The notes under the pieces were generated by a model. It was not told the DNA's origin and did not search any database. It saw nothing but the letters and a program-made list of their open reading frames with translations. The position numbers were made by a program, and so were the translations under genes. Positions 60,401 through 64,000 of a DNA stretch of 64,000 nucleotides are shown here, one piece after another; positions within the stretch are counted from its first letter, which is position 1, and the number at the start of each line of letters is the position of its first letter. The stretch comes from Agriotes lineatus (taxonomy: Eukaryota; Arthropoda; Insecta; Coleoptera; Elateridae): assembly GCA_940337035.1 (NCBI GenBank), contig OW679195.1, forward strand, positions 177,726,015-177,790,014, read 5' to 3'.

Positions 60401-63400
60401 CAATGACGCGCCAGCGAATAGTGGTCTTGGAAGCAGCCGAAGTGCACGATATGATGTGATTGCACCCGAGAGCTGGCTGCGTGAAATTTCTAAGGTCACG
60501 ATGCGGGAACTGTACTAACATATACGTCACTAAGTGACATTTTAATCATGCCATCATAATCTATGACTAAAGAGCCTTTTAGTCAGAGGCTGAAGTTGGC
60601 AACGACATCTTAGTCACGGTTCAGACAGATTTGTGATATTAGGCACAGCCAAAACTGAAATCAAGCTAGTTTTCAACAGTCAACTTTGACGTTTGTCAAG
60701 CATAATTTAACCTAATATAAAATTCAAAATTTTAATCAAATAGTATGATGTTATATTGTCTAAATTTATGGTCTCGCTCGGCTTGTGCCTACAAAAAATT
60801 ATGACTAAAGTGACGTTTATAAAACTTGTTATATAATATACTATTATCTACAAGTGCTTGGATAAGGACTTATTACGTCACTCAATAGACACTATTTTCG
60901 TTAGGTAATGATGTTTACATAGCTTACATAACTCGTGCTACGCACTTGCTTGTAACTTTGACACACACATATATTAATGATGCTCTTATCCCACTTGTAT
61001 AGTAAATAACTATTTTGCACTTCCGGGACTAAAGTAGCTCATTTAATCCCTAGGGACTAAAGTAAAAATGATACCGTAACTATGGTAAATTTATGTACAC
61101 ACGAGGTTAGTAGGTTAAGTTTTGTTTGTCACTTGACACACACTGACGCAAAACTTAACCTGCAAATCTCGAATTTGACATATACTGACAATACACTTCA
61201 GTACTGCCAACTGATTCAGGCTATCCATGACCTGCTGCAATTCAGTTTTTAATAAATTGTAATTGTCAGTTTCCAAATTGACAGATTCCAAATTTTGGAA
61301 ATGTTTGATGATGTTCCCAAAAGTGCAAAAAATAGCGTATATACCTCGGGACTAAAGTGCCTAAATCCCTTGACGTGGGATTAAATGGTGCACTTTAGTC
61401 CCTCATGATATAATATACTATTATGCCACAGATATTTGACAGAAGAACGATTAAATCTTACCTTAATACTGGTCTTAGAACTGCTCGAATATGTCCAAAG
61501 GAAGCCCGACCCACCAACTCTCGCATGCAAGTTTCAGCCAGAGAGGGAGGGTCCACCTGGTCTTCCGGTGCTTCTTCCCCACTTCCAGCTTCTTTGGTAT
61601 GGAAACCTGATTCCTGATAATAAATGAGATTTGCATAATTTATGCTCTCTTCAAAACCACGATAGCAACAACAGAAGTCAACCTCCGTGATTTGCAGCCA
61701 AAGCTAATTTTCAGAAACACGCAAGGAGTAAGGATAAAAGGTAAGGTAAAGGGTATCAGCAGGGAATTCTTACAATCATTTACCTGCATATTAAACAGCA
61801 AGCTCGGAACAATCTTGTCCATGTGGACAGGTTCCCAAATGTTTTCAACCAGATCGTCGGAGACAGTTTTGCGAACTACAGCCTGTAAGCCTCGTATCCC
61901 TGCCAGGCGAATCTTGTCCCTCACTTCCCCATGTTCATTGCTATGGCACATTGCAGAAAATTTGCTGACAAAGAAGTCATAGCGTCGATGGTAAGAGGGC
62001 GTGTCTTCCTCAATGTTTGCAAAACGTACGAACTGTATAGATGGATTGATTGAAATTGGTTCGGTCAAATTCGGTGTTGTACCTTACCGATTGGGTGGCA
62101 AGAATTTGCAGCTGTGGTTCTGTGGATTCCAGGAGCTTCTGGACCATTTTTAGGAAGCTTTCAACAAACAAGTTTAAGGTTTGTGCATGGCAGGCCACTA
62201 GTAATTGATCCATTGCCTCCATTGCTATTATCACAAACCTGAAAAATGAAAAGAAGAAAATTAAATTAAAGACAAAACAAGTGGCATCTTCTAATTTTTG
62301 GCATAAATGTTCGGAATTTTAGGGTCAAAAGTATCTTTTGTATGTATGCCAGTGTGGCGTGGTTCAATCTCTACATCTGGCAACTGGCAACTGGCTAAGG
62401 AGTTCCAACCCTACACATCGTAGTAACATGGAACACAGTTTTACATCTCTTCCGAATGATGGTATCCTGTAGGCTTTTACGTACATTTTTTTATTTTAGA
62501 TAAAAACATCAGGAATGTAAAATAAAAAAAAATTCCATGGCAACCAGAGGTTAAATAAAATATGAACGAGAAGTATTGAAACCCATTAAATTTTAAATTT
62601 AAAAAAGTCCATATAGTTATTTTGTCAAGACATTTGTTTTTATATTTTCGTAATACTGCACCGTTATTGTATTTTAACTGAACTAAATAAACACATGAAA
62701 AGTCATTTCTAACAGCAGCCGGCTATTAAAAATAATAACAGCCGCCTGCCATTTAGGAGTACATTTTTATTCCAAAAAAATCTTGAATGACACACAGCCA
62801 ATATGCAAATAACGGACTTGGTTGATTATAAACTTCGGCTATCGCCTCGTATTGTTTAATTCAAGTGCGTTCGTTATTTGTTATATATCGGCCTAATAAC
62901 GTTAATAACTATTTATACTACAGAATTTTCACATTTTTAACTCAAAATTATATAAAATGTTCTGTGTAATATTTGGAGTTTAGGAAAACATTTTTATTAT
63001 TAATGGGGAGGTTTAAATTTTTTCTCCAGCAGTGAGCCATACAGTTGCTATTTTATTTCAATTAGCATCTTCGTGCTTTAATCAATAATAAATTACCATC
63101 TGCCACATATTAGTACTTGATCTAATACATTTTGTTTACCTATTTGTACAATACAAGCACTAGATATTCAACAAAACTCAAACTAAGGTTCTCGACCTGC
63201 AAACTGTCTAATTACAAAGTAGACTGGTAACTAATAAGCCTTCCAACTTCCTTCTGCATGTTAGTGTGTATACAAACAAAAATTCTGATACATAGTTAAT
63301 GAAGCCACCCACCCATGCCATTCATAGGGTTTATTTGTGTAGCGGTCAATATTCCATATATGGTCAGTCACCTATTGATTAAAAGAAAATTATACACTGC

Positions 63401-63848
63401 ATGTTTCATTTCCTTAGCATTTTCATTTTTAAAGTGAATTTAAAATAGGCACAACCAGAAGCATTATTACAAAATCAATAGTTCATTTACACAAATTGAT
63501 GGAAACGTGTTTCATTTAGGCACTTTTTGTTTAGCAAAAACTTCTATTTAAATACCTTCTACAATATTTATGATTGTTGATTATTTCAGTTAATTTCATT
63601 ACCAGCAAAAAATGAATTATGCTACACTGTAATAAGTTCATACCCATATCGCTTCCTATAAATGTCTCGAGCAGCTTTCTGGAAGAGGTACTCTCCAATC
63701 CGATCCAGTTTTTCGGGAGAGCTGAGGGAATAAAAGGTGAGCTTTTCCATGTTGGACTTGACGAGCCCATCCTGAGGGATAACAGGGAAGATATTATCCA
63801 CCAAACGTTTGTATCTAGGCCGTAGGGCACTGCAGCAGCCACAGCAAC
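24341..63848 (-). CDS. EFR3: EFR3 homologue (stambha A / rolling blackout), plasma-membrane anchor of PI4K III alpha
   Basis: Thirteen coding exons on the minus strand (63644-63848, 62088-62238, 61784-62032, 61462-61613, 50651-50729, 50385-50520, 50072-50331, 42946-43118, 33366-33590, 33066-33312, 32808-33011, 24537-24695, 24341-24481) join in one frame with GT-AG introns: 2381 nt, 792 residues plus a stop. The N-terminus has CCGCCSALRPRYKRLVDNIF, the cysteine cluster that is palmitoylated in EFR3 proteins, then FANIEEDTPSYHRRYDFF and HMDKIVPSLLFNMQ, which are near-invariant in the family. The rest is an ARM/HEAT-like helical rod ending VYEQNFPELFVY. EFR3 recruits TTC7 and PI4K III alpha to the plasma membrane for PI4P synthesis; the fly gene acts in synaptic transmission and phototransduction (family knowledge). 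The first codons are missing: either an upstream exon beyond the window supplies them, or translation starts at the in-frame ATG at 63873. The introns are swollen by mobile DNA. Confidence 0.95.
24537..24695 (-). CDS. EFR3: EFR3 exon 12
   Basis: 53 codons: KLPEEELTFESMKRVLTEPP, then a charged helix EARKEAEAERREQLSHTFR and FSELVNRTQPK. Matches the family's E..TFE..K..I region. Donor GTAAGT. Confidence 0.92.
25331..25577. repeat. Long direct repeat flanking a LINE insertion, left copy
   Basis: From GGTTTATTGCTATACC to GTATTCAACAGAA. It matches 31595-31825 over its whole length; the right copy lacks about 16 bp. Confidence 0.85.
25578..26032 (+). mobile_element. Rearranged LINE fragment, first part
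   Basis: The plus strand reads LKRKKIYIDEDHSKEMQQQR and YNKLIINGVPYTLERLQAIE, the C-terminal part of a LINE ORF1 protein. It then jumps, with stops, to ORF2 tail sequence (FLQKIAGKTKWDRIRNEEIR). The fragment is internally deleted. It continues at 31299, having been split by LINE 2 at the duplicated site CAAGAAACAATA. Confidence 0.7.
26033..26044. repeat. Target-site duplication of LINE 2, left copy
   Basis: CAAGAAACAATA, identical to 31287-31298. Confidence 0.85.
26204..29983 (-). pseudogene. LINE 2 ORF2: endonuclease-reverse transcriptase, interrupted
   Basis: From 29983: LATWNIRGLNGKETEL, ILAIIETKKKG, LFIIGDLNGRVG (APE endonuclease), SIIDYILVEK and SDHYLV. After the hAT insertion: KNGKAAGQDNIKPEML, YRGITLLS, GLRQWSVLSPLLF, ECAFADDLAIF (RT active site ADD) and WGSESWVLTKK. 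The C-terminal RGPPKTAWDQTINT to KLWSEFVYSN ends at 26204. Breaks: frameshifts near 29360 and 29130, the hAT insertion at 27852-28627, and stops at 27793-27795 and 26863-26865. CLFGPGKAFDRV replaces the usual first RT aspartate region, so activity is lost there too. Confidence 0.88.
27852..28627. mobile_element. Non-autonomous hAT element inside LINE 2
   Basis: 776 bp with terminal TAGGGATGTCG inverted repeats and an exact 8-bp duplication ATTTATTG (27844-27851 and 28628-28635). 8-bp TSDs and TAGGGATG-type ends are hAT hallmarks. Subterminal ACCCGGGTA units cluster at both ends. There is no transposase ORF. Confidence 0.92.
30037..30955 (-). pseudogene. LINE 2 ORF1: coiled-coil RNA-binding protein, interrupted
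   Basis: The first part (30419-30955) has a long Lys/Glu-rich coiled coil (MEAILKKLDEVKEEIKKEFE, ISNLESKLENQEKENRKN). A stop/frameshift at about 30419 separates it from the RRM/CTD-like second part (30037-30336; VTVVKLKSFDQKLKVLKQ, IEINGTKYKW). ORF2 begins about 54 bp after the ORF1 stop. Confidence 0.75.
31287..31298. repeat. Target-site duplication of LINE 2, right copy
   Basis: CAAGAAACAATA, identical to 26033-26044. Confidence 0.85.
31299..31594 (+). mobile_element. Rearranged LINE fragment, second part
   Basis: Continues the ORF2 C-terminus of the fragment at 25578: TTKIEKKQLNCFAQIVRMNP, KRKRRPRKKWEY and LIKDWKAWKKWINN, then stop. A short A-rich tail (GAAAAAGAAAAA) follows, after which the right copy of the long direct repeat starts. 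Confidence 0.75.
31595..31825. repeat. Long direct repeat flanking a LINE insertion, right copy
   Basis: From GGATTTATCACTATACC to GTATTCAACAGAA; counterpart of 25331-25577. Confidence 0.85.
31836..32090. repeat. Palindromic MITE
   Basis: AACCACACAAATATTTAACA, TATTTCGACAGCTAAGCTG and AGCCTTGGAG(T/A)GAAACTAAC occur in the left half and inverted in the right half; arms are about 110 bp. The outer TTCGTTAAAA and ACCACACAAATATTTAAC are shared with the small palindrome at 37433-37531. Confidence 0.8.
32091..32807. other. EFR3 intron sequence, nothing recognised
   Basis: No coding or repeat structure could be supported. Confidence 0.4.
32808..33011 (-). CDS. EFR3: EFR3 exon 11
   Basis: 68 codons from MAICEYVKAGGLDPSRLAQT to SSSPGVQR; a Gly/Ala/Pro-rich, probably disordered stretch. 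Donor GTGAGT. The following intron is 8.1 kb. Confidence 0.88.
33066..33312 (-). CDS. EFR3: EFR3 exon 10
   Basis: Encodes IQSLALNSTDLSNAQKFNLH, then VVASLLSLIPIVINI and PHLLPELLMHYP to LLVDQ. Donor GTAAAG; only 53 bp of intron separates it from exon 9. Confidence 0.93.
33366..33590 (-). CDS. EFR3: EFR3 exon 9
   Basis: Encodes ISELELTLEKSSRPDLIFIN, then HGPVIYDALYTSLQM and EAIYTTLALLCVELAS. Donor GTAAGA. Confidence 0.93.
33640..34772 (+). pseudogene. Jockey/CR1-like reverse transcriptase fragment
   Basis: The plus strand reads ENCQPISLLSCMSKIFEKVV, QHGFRKKFSTETASIEFV, FFDLSHAFDVVNSAFVADKM, GTPKGSILGPLIFLLYINDL, and MYANDTSILV where AxDD is expected. Decayed C-terminal sequence follows (YYGLVYPILSFYILSWGQA, LIFGIQPQHSCRRTF). 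Frameshift near 33860 and multiple stops after 34287. The endonuclease is missing. The IYINDLP and GxPxGSxLGP motifs favour the jockey/CR1 group. It is antisense to EFR3, in intron 8. Its 3' side is cut by the mariner-derived palindrome at 34781. Confidence 0.75.
34781..36305. mobile_element. Giant palindromic mariner-derived element
   Basis: Starts CAGTGTGTCCAAGATAAGG after TA and ends with its reverse complement (CTTGGACACACG) before TA. Nearly identical arms of about 690 bp (34781-35472 and 35628-36305) enclose only about 155 bp. The spacer codes in the plus strand for EELRRLVLEAFQSITPVLLN, RCYLCIENDGNLFEYLL and a stop, the C-terminal tail of mariner-type transposases (family: CI...G.HFEHLL). 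The TA target and GTGTGTCC ends fit Tc1/mariner. Confidence 0.9.
36585..37004. repeat. Degenerate CCGGGTGA-type MITE
   Basis: The left end TACCGGGTGACTATAAATGG is followed by GTCAAATTCGAGGTTAGCAG and TTTTGCGTCA, the core of the palindromic MITE family seen at 40.0, 47.2 and 55.5 kb. Its inverted half (AAATCTAACCTGCCACC) lies at 36928. The right end is degraded. Confidence 0.55.
37011..38483 (-). pseudogene. Mariner-like element with decayed transposase gene
   Basis: The ends GGTGATCATAAATGGTTG (37013) and its reverse complement CAACCATTTATGATCAC (about 38462) are inverted repeats. On the minus strand: FVKMYPEEEVDYRVFLKHCE, STGRATVVTPDVVENV, LKNDLHLHPYK and FLSDEAWFHLNGYTNSQNYR (first catalytic Asp of the mariner DDE triad) then W....PH....PLHS.KVGVW. 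Stops and frameshifts are numerous, and a 99-bp palindrome sits at 37433-37531. It cannot encode an active enzyme. Confidence 0.82.
37433..37531. repeat. Small near-perfect palindrome (MITE)
   Basis: TCACAAATTCGTTAAAAC...ACCACACAAATATTTAACAAC pairs with GTTGTTAAATATTTGTGTGG...GTTTTAACGAATTTGTGA; the loop is about 11 bp. Related to the palindrome at 31836-32090. Confidence 0.85.
38484..39043. other. EFR3 intron sequence, nothing recognised
   Basis: No conserved ORF or bounded repeat seen. Confidence 0.35.
39333..40217. mobile_element. CCGGGTGA MITE, middle layer of the nest
   Basis: The left end TACCGGGTGAC (39333) is cut by HINE copy 2. The right portion, 40005-40217, is a palindrome (CTTAGGATAGCACTGTTTAT, CAAATTCGAGGTTAGCAGG / CCTGCTAACCTCGAATTTG) ending ACCATTTATGGTCACCCGGTA. 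This matches the ends of the elements at 36.6 and 37.0 kb. Confidence 0.7.
39344..40003 (-). mobile_element. HINE/DINE-1-like repeat, copy 2
   Basis: Complete copy. On the plus strand it runs from TTTTTACTTCCTTTTACTAT to TGTATCACACCAGA. The core contains the microsatellite TGTGTGTGTCTGTCTGTCTG. Innermost layer of the 39-40 kb nest. Confidence 0.75.
40501..42145 (+). pseudogene. Crypton-type tyrosine recombinase
   Basis: The plus strand starts MSDSELECTPPELREC. A core-binding-like part reads LNVRHNVDSSKFVRLRAFLK and RQNVGYKAK, is interrupted by HINE copy 3 (40713-41392), and resumes VFSQTDIDKFLKDAPTEYLP. After a short intron (donor GTAAAA about 41468, acceptor TTTTTAG about 41520) the catalytic domain follows: IGISGACRCDKLLKM (catalytic Arg), VIPVTKTHCSHSFVI (Lys hairpin), GHCFRRTSAT (H-x-x-R), LGGWKSST (Trp) and VEGYMENSLN (nucleophile Tyr). 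A frameshift near 41800 separates Arg/Lys from HxxR/Tyr. Cryptons are the eukaryotic DNA transposons that use a tyrosine recombinase; insertion is by site-specific recombination through a circle (family knowledge). The element's termini were not found. It is antisense to EFR3, in intron 8. Confidence 0.82.
40713..41392 (+). mobile_element. HINE/DINE-1-like repeat, copy 3
   Basis: Starts TCTGGTGTGATACACTCACA. The core has CAGACAGACAGACAGACAGA near 41234. It ends in the hairpin ACTTCCTTTATAGTAAAAGG..AAGTAAAA. It splits the recombinase gene and leaves coherent reading on both sides. It is nearly the same sequence as copy 2. Confidence 0.78.
42146..42649. other. 3' flank of the Crypton gene; no gene recognised
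   Basis: AT-rich, with GAGCGAGCACTAGCGAGCGCG near 42581. It may include the Crypton 3' end, but no boundary was found. Confidence 0.3.
42650..42875. repeat. Small inverted-repeat element with an embedded MITE fragment
   Basis: AATATTTTTCCGTTGAT (42650) is inverted as ATCAACGGAGAAAAATAT (42857). Inside, GACATAGACTTACAGTGCCA at about 42727 is a fragment of the palindromic MITE family at 40.1 kb. Confidence 0.5.
42946..43118 (-). CDS. EFR3: EFR3 exon 8
   Basis: Encodes VGTKYQTIHLNTTFPVSFLE, then MRLLVQKILHTLIDRHNN. Donor GTAAGT. It sits between a 7-kb intron holding the five-deep TE nest and a 9.4-kb intron. Confidence 0.93.
43453..43530. repeat. Pogo/Tigger-like mini element
   Basis: TATAGTGAACGCTGGTTTAT..AACGAAC and GTACGTTATATCCGAGCTCT..ACTTTA form inverted ends of the CAGTxxAACC..TTATAACGA type found in pogo/Tigger-like elements. 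Only about 78 bp long. Confidence 0.45.
43745..43985. repeat. Insertion in HINE copy 4 with inverted core
   Basis: The region interrupting block 1 and block 2 contains TTAATTCTTTCCGGAAAT at 43757, inverted as ATTTCCGGATATGAATTAA at about 43840. Its boundaries are approximate. Confidence 0.45.
44395..44490. repeat. Half of the hairpin repeat also at 11350-11475
   Basis: CAGCCTTCGGCTTCGTTTCA, TTTTCATGTCTCATGCATAA and TTTTGCATAAATAGCTATT match 11400-11475. The left arm is largely missing. Confidence 0.6.
44494..44547 (-). repeat. HINE 5'-end fragment
   Basis: TAAGATCACTGTAAAAGGAA..TGTATCACACCAGA equals the terminal 50 bp of the HINE-like copies, in the opposite orientation to copy 4. Confidence 0.65.
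46009..49228 (-). pseudogene. LINE 3 ORF2: endonuclease-reverse transcriptase, interrupted
   Basis: From 49228: VGIWNINTLTGKEIE, ILGLSETKKKGEG, IIMEDWNSRVGKDY (MEDWN replaces GDxN), SLIDYITFTQEL and QHRLVRASYQ (the usual SDH His position reads QHR). RT: IYKKGMQTQCENYRPICLTQ, AAFRPNRQTNDNI, KAAFDTVDRREIW, GIKQGDSISPLLFIIIMD and SLLYADDVILIANK. C-terminus: ELNWFAHIVRMEPD, KGRPRRKWMDQIRE and DRKEWKKWIQD. Breaks: a stop between 48792 and 48794, frameshifts in 47730-48110 and near 46610, and a MITE at 47120-47375. Not functional. Confidence 0.85.
47120..47375. mobile_element. Palindromic MITE with TA duplication, in LINE 3
   Basis: 256 bp, ends CAGAGAGATCAATAAAAAAA and its reverse complement. TA occurs on both sides (47118-47119, 47376-47377). 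Removing it restores the RT frame (YLTFI next to DLKAAFDTV), which proves insertion. The core is the inverted pair GTCTATGTCAAATTCG..AGGTTAGGTTTTG. Same family as 55438-55691. Confidence 0.92.
49569..50071. other. EFR3 intron 7, nothing further recognised
   Basis: AT-rich intron sequence between the HINE nest and exon 7. Confidence 0.4.
50072..50331 (-). CDS. EFR3: EFR3 exon 7
   Basis: Encodes PSVLEIINSLLSHLRDSVRH, then FANHLPDYQKIEIMMFIMSK to LLKSLLK. Contains the conserved LPDYQ..EIMMFIM motif. Donor GTAAGT. Confidence 0.95.
50385..50520 (-). CDS. EFR3: EFR3 exon 6
   Basis: Encodes AQYSYTVVETLMAHLDENSK to AIAAGESV. TTTTTCAG acceptor, GTAAGT donor. Confidence 0.94.
50651..50729 (-). CDS. 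EFR3: EFR3 exon 5
   Basis: Short exon encoding HFDLHKLWVPNQFAIHVFRI to FSIQ (family: H.DHHKLW.PN.FA.H.FKIIM.SIQ). The preceding intron is 10.7 kb. Confidence 0.94.
50730..51913. other. EFR3 intron 4, part without recognisable features
   Basis: No coding sequence or bounded repeat seen in this AT-rich stretch. Confidence 0.4.
52563..53389 (-). pseudogene. XPG/FEN1-like nuclease with cysteine-rich tail, left-arm copy (5'-truncated)
   Basis: Minus strand from 53389: VFLCKPGKLNTKDKSC, then ILFLHAFSGCDTTSAAYGKG (the GCD..SA.YG.GK motif that parallels the GCDY..GI.GIG helix-hairpin-helix of FEN1/XPG nucleases), VNHFVQKDVDADIIALAGEQ, FRTYHQVQSWLGNDTLPAER and WGWKKRSRTFTPV. A one-base shift near 52890 then leads to EPPAPTAIIKLISCGCKTKC and GKACGCRKAGLKCTAICS, a CXC/tesmin-like Cys cluster, and DDDIFSLPEFVSTETQLNKG to a stop near 52563. 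The N-terminal half with the other acidic residues (compare DDADVL and VVGE at 21.4 kb) is absent. Function in transposition is inferred only from the TIR-bounded copy at 19.7-22.5 kb. Confidence 0.72.
53499..53905 (+). pseudogene. XPG-like nuclease family, right-arm 3' fragment
   Basis: Plus strand: TLPTGIWG, FTQVSSTEPPAPLAIIKLIL, CGCKTKCGKAYGCRKAGLKC, VRTCRNSPECLLQM, then in another frame YDDDIFSLSEFFSKETQLDK and SAMSGINDAEPGSSKRPWEV, stop at about 53903. Only the last ~130 residues of the gene are present. Homology to the left-arm copy begins at TGACACTCTACCC (53499). Confidence 0.7.
55070..55290 (+). pseudogene. Mariner transposase remnant
   Basis: Frame-shifting plus-strand reading gives FFHDNAHPYIPL (second Asp motif HDNARPH), TQEALDQLERE, HPIYSF..LYP (degenerate HPPYSPDLAP) and EYMRDKKFKSNAKMMESAS (family: L.G.KF.S..E...A). 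Heavily decayed. Confidence 0.55.
55438..55691. mobile_element. Palindromic MITE with TA duplication
   Basis: 254 bp. Ends TCGAGAGATCCAAAAAAAAC and reverse complement, TA at 55436-55437 and 55692-55693. Arms include ACAGTGTACGTCAATGTCAA and AATTCGAGGTTAGCAGGTTA. Same family as 47120-47375. Confidence 0.9.
56290..56468 (-). mobile_element. HINE/DINE-1-like repeat, copy 5 (fragment)
   Basis: TTTGAGTTTTCAACAGATCT, the TCTGTCTGTCAGTCAGTCTG core and GAATATCTCAAAAACGAAAC match copies 1-3. Both ends are missing; it abuts LINE 4. Confidence 0.7.
56470..57160 (-). mobile_element. LINE 4, 3' fragment
   Basis: Minus strand: MEEEIKCRIGQTRTCIRQLN, IMTYGAENWVINKKK, LEEMLRSYDN.., MYRIANEEIRRRMDFEKDAI, KRLVWYGHFQR, GRRKRGRPRRSWRDEVDEAM and REWGDRERWRTWLRKGRQRQ to a stop near 56480. 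This is the C-terminal part of a LINE ORF2. Frameshifts lie between the pieces (near 56780). No RT core is present. Confidence 0.75.
57205..57245. repeat. Short hairpin
   Basis: AACCTCCCCAATAAAT, six-base loop, ATTTATTGGGGAGGTT. A perfect 16-bp stem immediately before the integrase gene. Confidence 0.8.
57260..58757 (+). pseudogene. Ginger/KRBA2-like integrase with zinc finger
   Basis: Plus strand: RLSKYKEYINKVKVAKQEKV, IYFIHDEELFEILSNVHTSI-GHGG (H of the HHCC-type region), CEPCLQKLKREKKG, CQVDLIDYQSHPDDEFKFIM (first catalytic Asp), VLQSDNGRKFVNNII (second Asp), GKPRHSQSQGSVERANQD (catalytic Glu, 36 residues after the second Asp). After a stop at about 57953 come KNKAYHSGIKRSPCQARFGQ, CVVCQNDCILDKNKCHNCEQ with FHSTC (a C2..C2 HC finger) and VTVGNTVRVPIPKVDRGRGD with DGFYKLGTKNGILKQLYVR, the usual C-terminus of this integrase family. 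A run of 16 G at 57488-57503 replaces GGRDR codons. The frame is broken near 57953 and 58498. The 3' end is cut by mariner sequence. Whether it belonged to a Ginger DNA transposon or another integrase element is not settled. Confidence 0.75.
58752..58985 (-). pseudogene. Mariner transposase C-terminal fragment
   Basis: Minus strand: FHDNARPHVAKVVKENLQRK (second catalytic Asp), WRILEHPPYSPDLSPCDFHI (third acidic residue region), FGPLKKALKGNRFQSDEEVQ and KEFFKQQPQEYL. The open frame of about 78 codons is well preserved. The fragment abuts the 3' end of the integrase gene. Confidence 0.85.
59080..59385. other. Short spacer with a local duplication
   Basis: AACTGTATCTGTA(C/T)GGTAATATT..TTTACCATACATGG occurs twice in tandem, at 59208-59262 and 59268-59322. 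No gene seen. Confidence 0.6.
59390..59764. mobile_element. piggyBac-like MITE (TTAA target)
   Basis: TTAA at 59386-59389 and 59765-59768. Ends GCCGGCTTCCCACGATG..TGGCTCGG and, reversed, AGCCGCGTTTTCACGGCG..AGGCTCGG. The 375-bp interior is GC-richer, with repeated GGCTCG/CGAGCC boxes and no transposase. Confidence 0.7.
60122..60512. mobile_element. MITE with CAG(C/T)TCCCGCATCGT ends
   Basis: CAGCTCCCGCATCGTAACCT..TAGAAA at 60122 is inverted at 60487-60512 (TTTCTAAGGTCACGATGCGG..GAACTG). 391 bp, no ORF. The CAG ends suggest hAT or CACTA-like families; no clean target duplication was found. Confidence 0.6.
60838..61432. repeat. Two adjoining MITEs with ATATACTATTAT ends
   Basis: First, 60838-61010: ACTATTATCTACAAGTG..GGATAAG is inverted as CTTATCCCACTTGTATAGTA. 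Second, about 61018-61432: GGGACTAAAGT..CATTTAATCCC is inverted as GGGATTAAATGGTGCACTTT..AGTCCCTCAT. The second contains a degraded palindromic MITE (61095-61215, GAGGTTAGTAGGTTAAGTTT / AAACTTAACCTGCAAATCTC). Confidence 0.55.
61462..61613 (-). CDS. EFR3: EFR3 exon 4
   Basis: Encodes ESGFHTKEAGSGEEAPEDQ, then SLAETCMRELVGRASFGHIR to RPVL. An acidic, poorly conserved linker precedes the conserved LAE.C.RELLGRA motif. Donor GTAAGA; a MITE cluster ends about 30 bp into the intron. Confidence 0.93.
61784..62032 (-). CDS. EFR3: EFR3 exon 3
   Basis: 83 codons, FVRFANIEEDTPSYHRRYDF to DKIVPSLLFNMQ, the most conserved block of the family. Phase 0 at both ends; donor GTAAAT. Confidence 0.96.
62088..62238 (-). 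CDS. EFR3: EFR3 exon 2
   Basis: Encodes IAMEAMDQLLVACHAQTLNL, FVESFLKMVQKLLES and QILATQS. TTTTTCAG acceptor, GTAAGG donor, 151 nt, ends on a complete codon. Confidence 0.95.
62395..62500 (-). repeat. SINE body fragment
   Basis: GGAGTTCCAACCC, CACATCGTAGTAACATGGAA, TTTTACATCTCTTCCG and AATGATGGTATCCTGTAG match the body of the SINE at 2390-2893. The tRNA-like head is missing. Confidence 0.6.
62501..63643. other. EFR3 intron 1, nothing recognised
   Basis: AT-rich intron sequence without supported features. Confidence 0.4.
63644..63848 (-). CDS. EFR3: EFR3 exon 1 of those visible
   Basis: Encodes CCGCCSALRPRYKRLVDNIF to RDIYRKRYG. It starts with two bases of a split codon after a TTTACCTAG acceptor. 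Without splicing, the frame runs back to the ATG at 63873 (MVNCFIYLG), an alternative start. The donor is GTATGA. Confidence 0.93.
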
Positions 63849-64000
63849 CTAGGTAAATAAAGCAATTAACCATCTTGGCGGCGTCCCATGAACGCAGGTG
63901 CTGTCACACTTGCACTTTAAGTAATTAAATATTGAAGGTTATAAGTATTGATTTTAGCCTTAATAAATTTAAGAATGTTTGCTTGATACTTAAGTTTTAT

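Overview
The window looks like nuclear DNA from an insect, probably a beetle or other TE-rich species; the order is a guess. The evidence is two split eukaryotic genes with GT-AG introns, an AT-rich background, and P-element, Crypton, piggyBac, hAT, Tc1/mariner, HINE-like and non-LTR elements. All coordinates come from reading the sequence by eye; no alignment was run.

Host genes. (1) A complete three-exon FKBP12-type FK506-binding protein lies on the minus strand at 1365-2075 (108 aa). (2) EFR3 (fly stmA/rbo) occupies 24341-63848 on the minus strand as 13 recognisable coding exons that splice in frame to about 792 residues. EFR3 is the palmitoylated plasma-membrane anchor of the PI4-kinase III alpha complex. 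Its N-terminal codons are either in an exon beyond the window or start at the ATG at 63873. Nearly everything else is mobile DNA.

Layout. 1-2.1 kb: FKBP12. 2.4-11.7 kb: a tRNA-derived SINE, a dead piggyBac-like element, hairpin MITEs and a HINE-like repeat. 11.7-15.2 kb: a broken P-element-family transposase gene with THAP domain. 15.2-19.7 kb: an apparently intact two-ORF non-LTR retrotransposon with a 13-bp target duplication. 19.7-22.5 kb: a long-TIR element carrying the wreck of an XPG/FEN1-like nuclease gene, itself split by a large foldback. 24.3-63.9 kb: EFR3, whose introns hold a LINE split by a hAT element and nested in an older LINE with roughly 240-bp flanking repeats; a jockey-like RT fragment; a 1.5-kb mariner-derived palindrome; a three-deep MITE nest; a Crypton-type tyrosine recombinase; a five-deep nest (43.6-49.6 kb); an inverted pair of the XPG-like nuclease genes (51.9-54.5 kb); a Ginger/KRBA2-like integrase gene; and several MITEs with TA or TTAA target sites.

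The most unusual item is the multi-copy XPG-I-like nuclease family with a cysteine-rich tail. One copy sits between long terminal inverted repeats, as expected of a DNA transposon (Academ-like by inference). The second is the density of nested insertions whose order can be read from target duplications.
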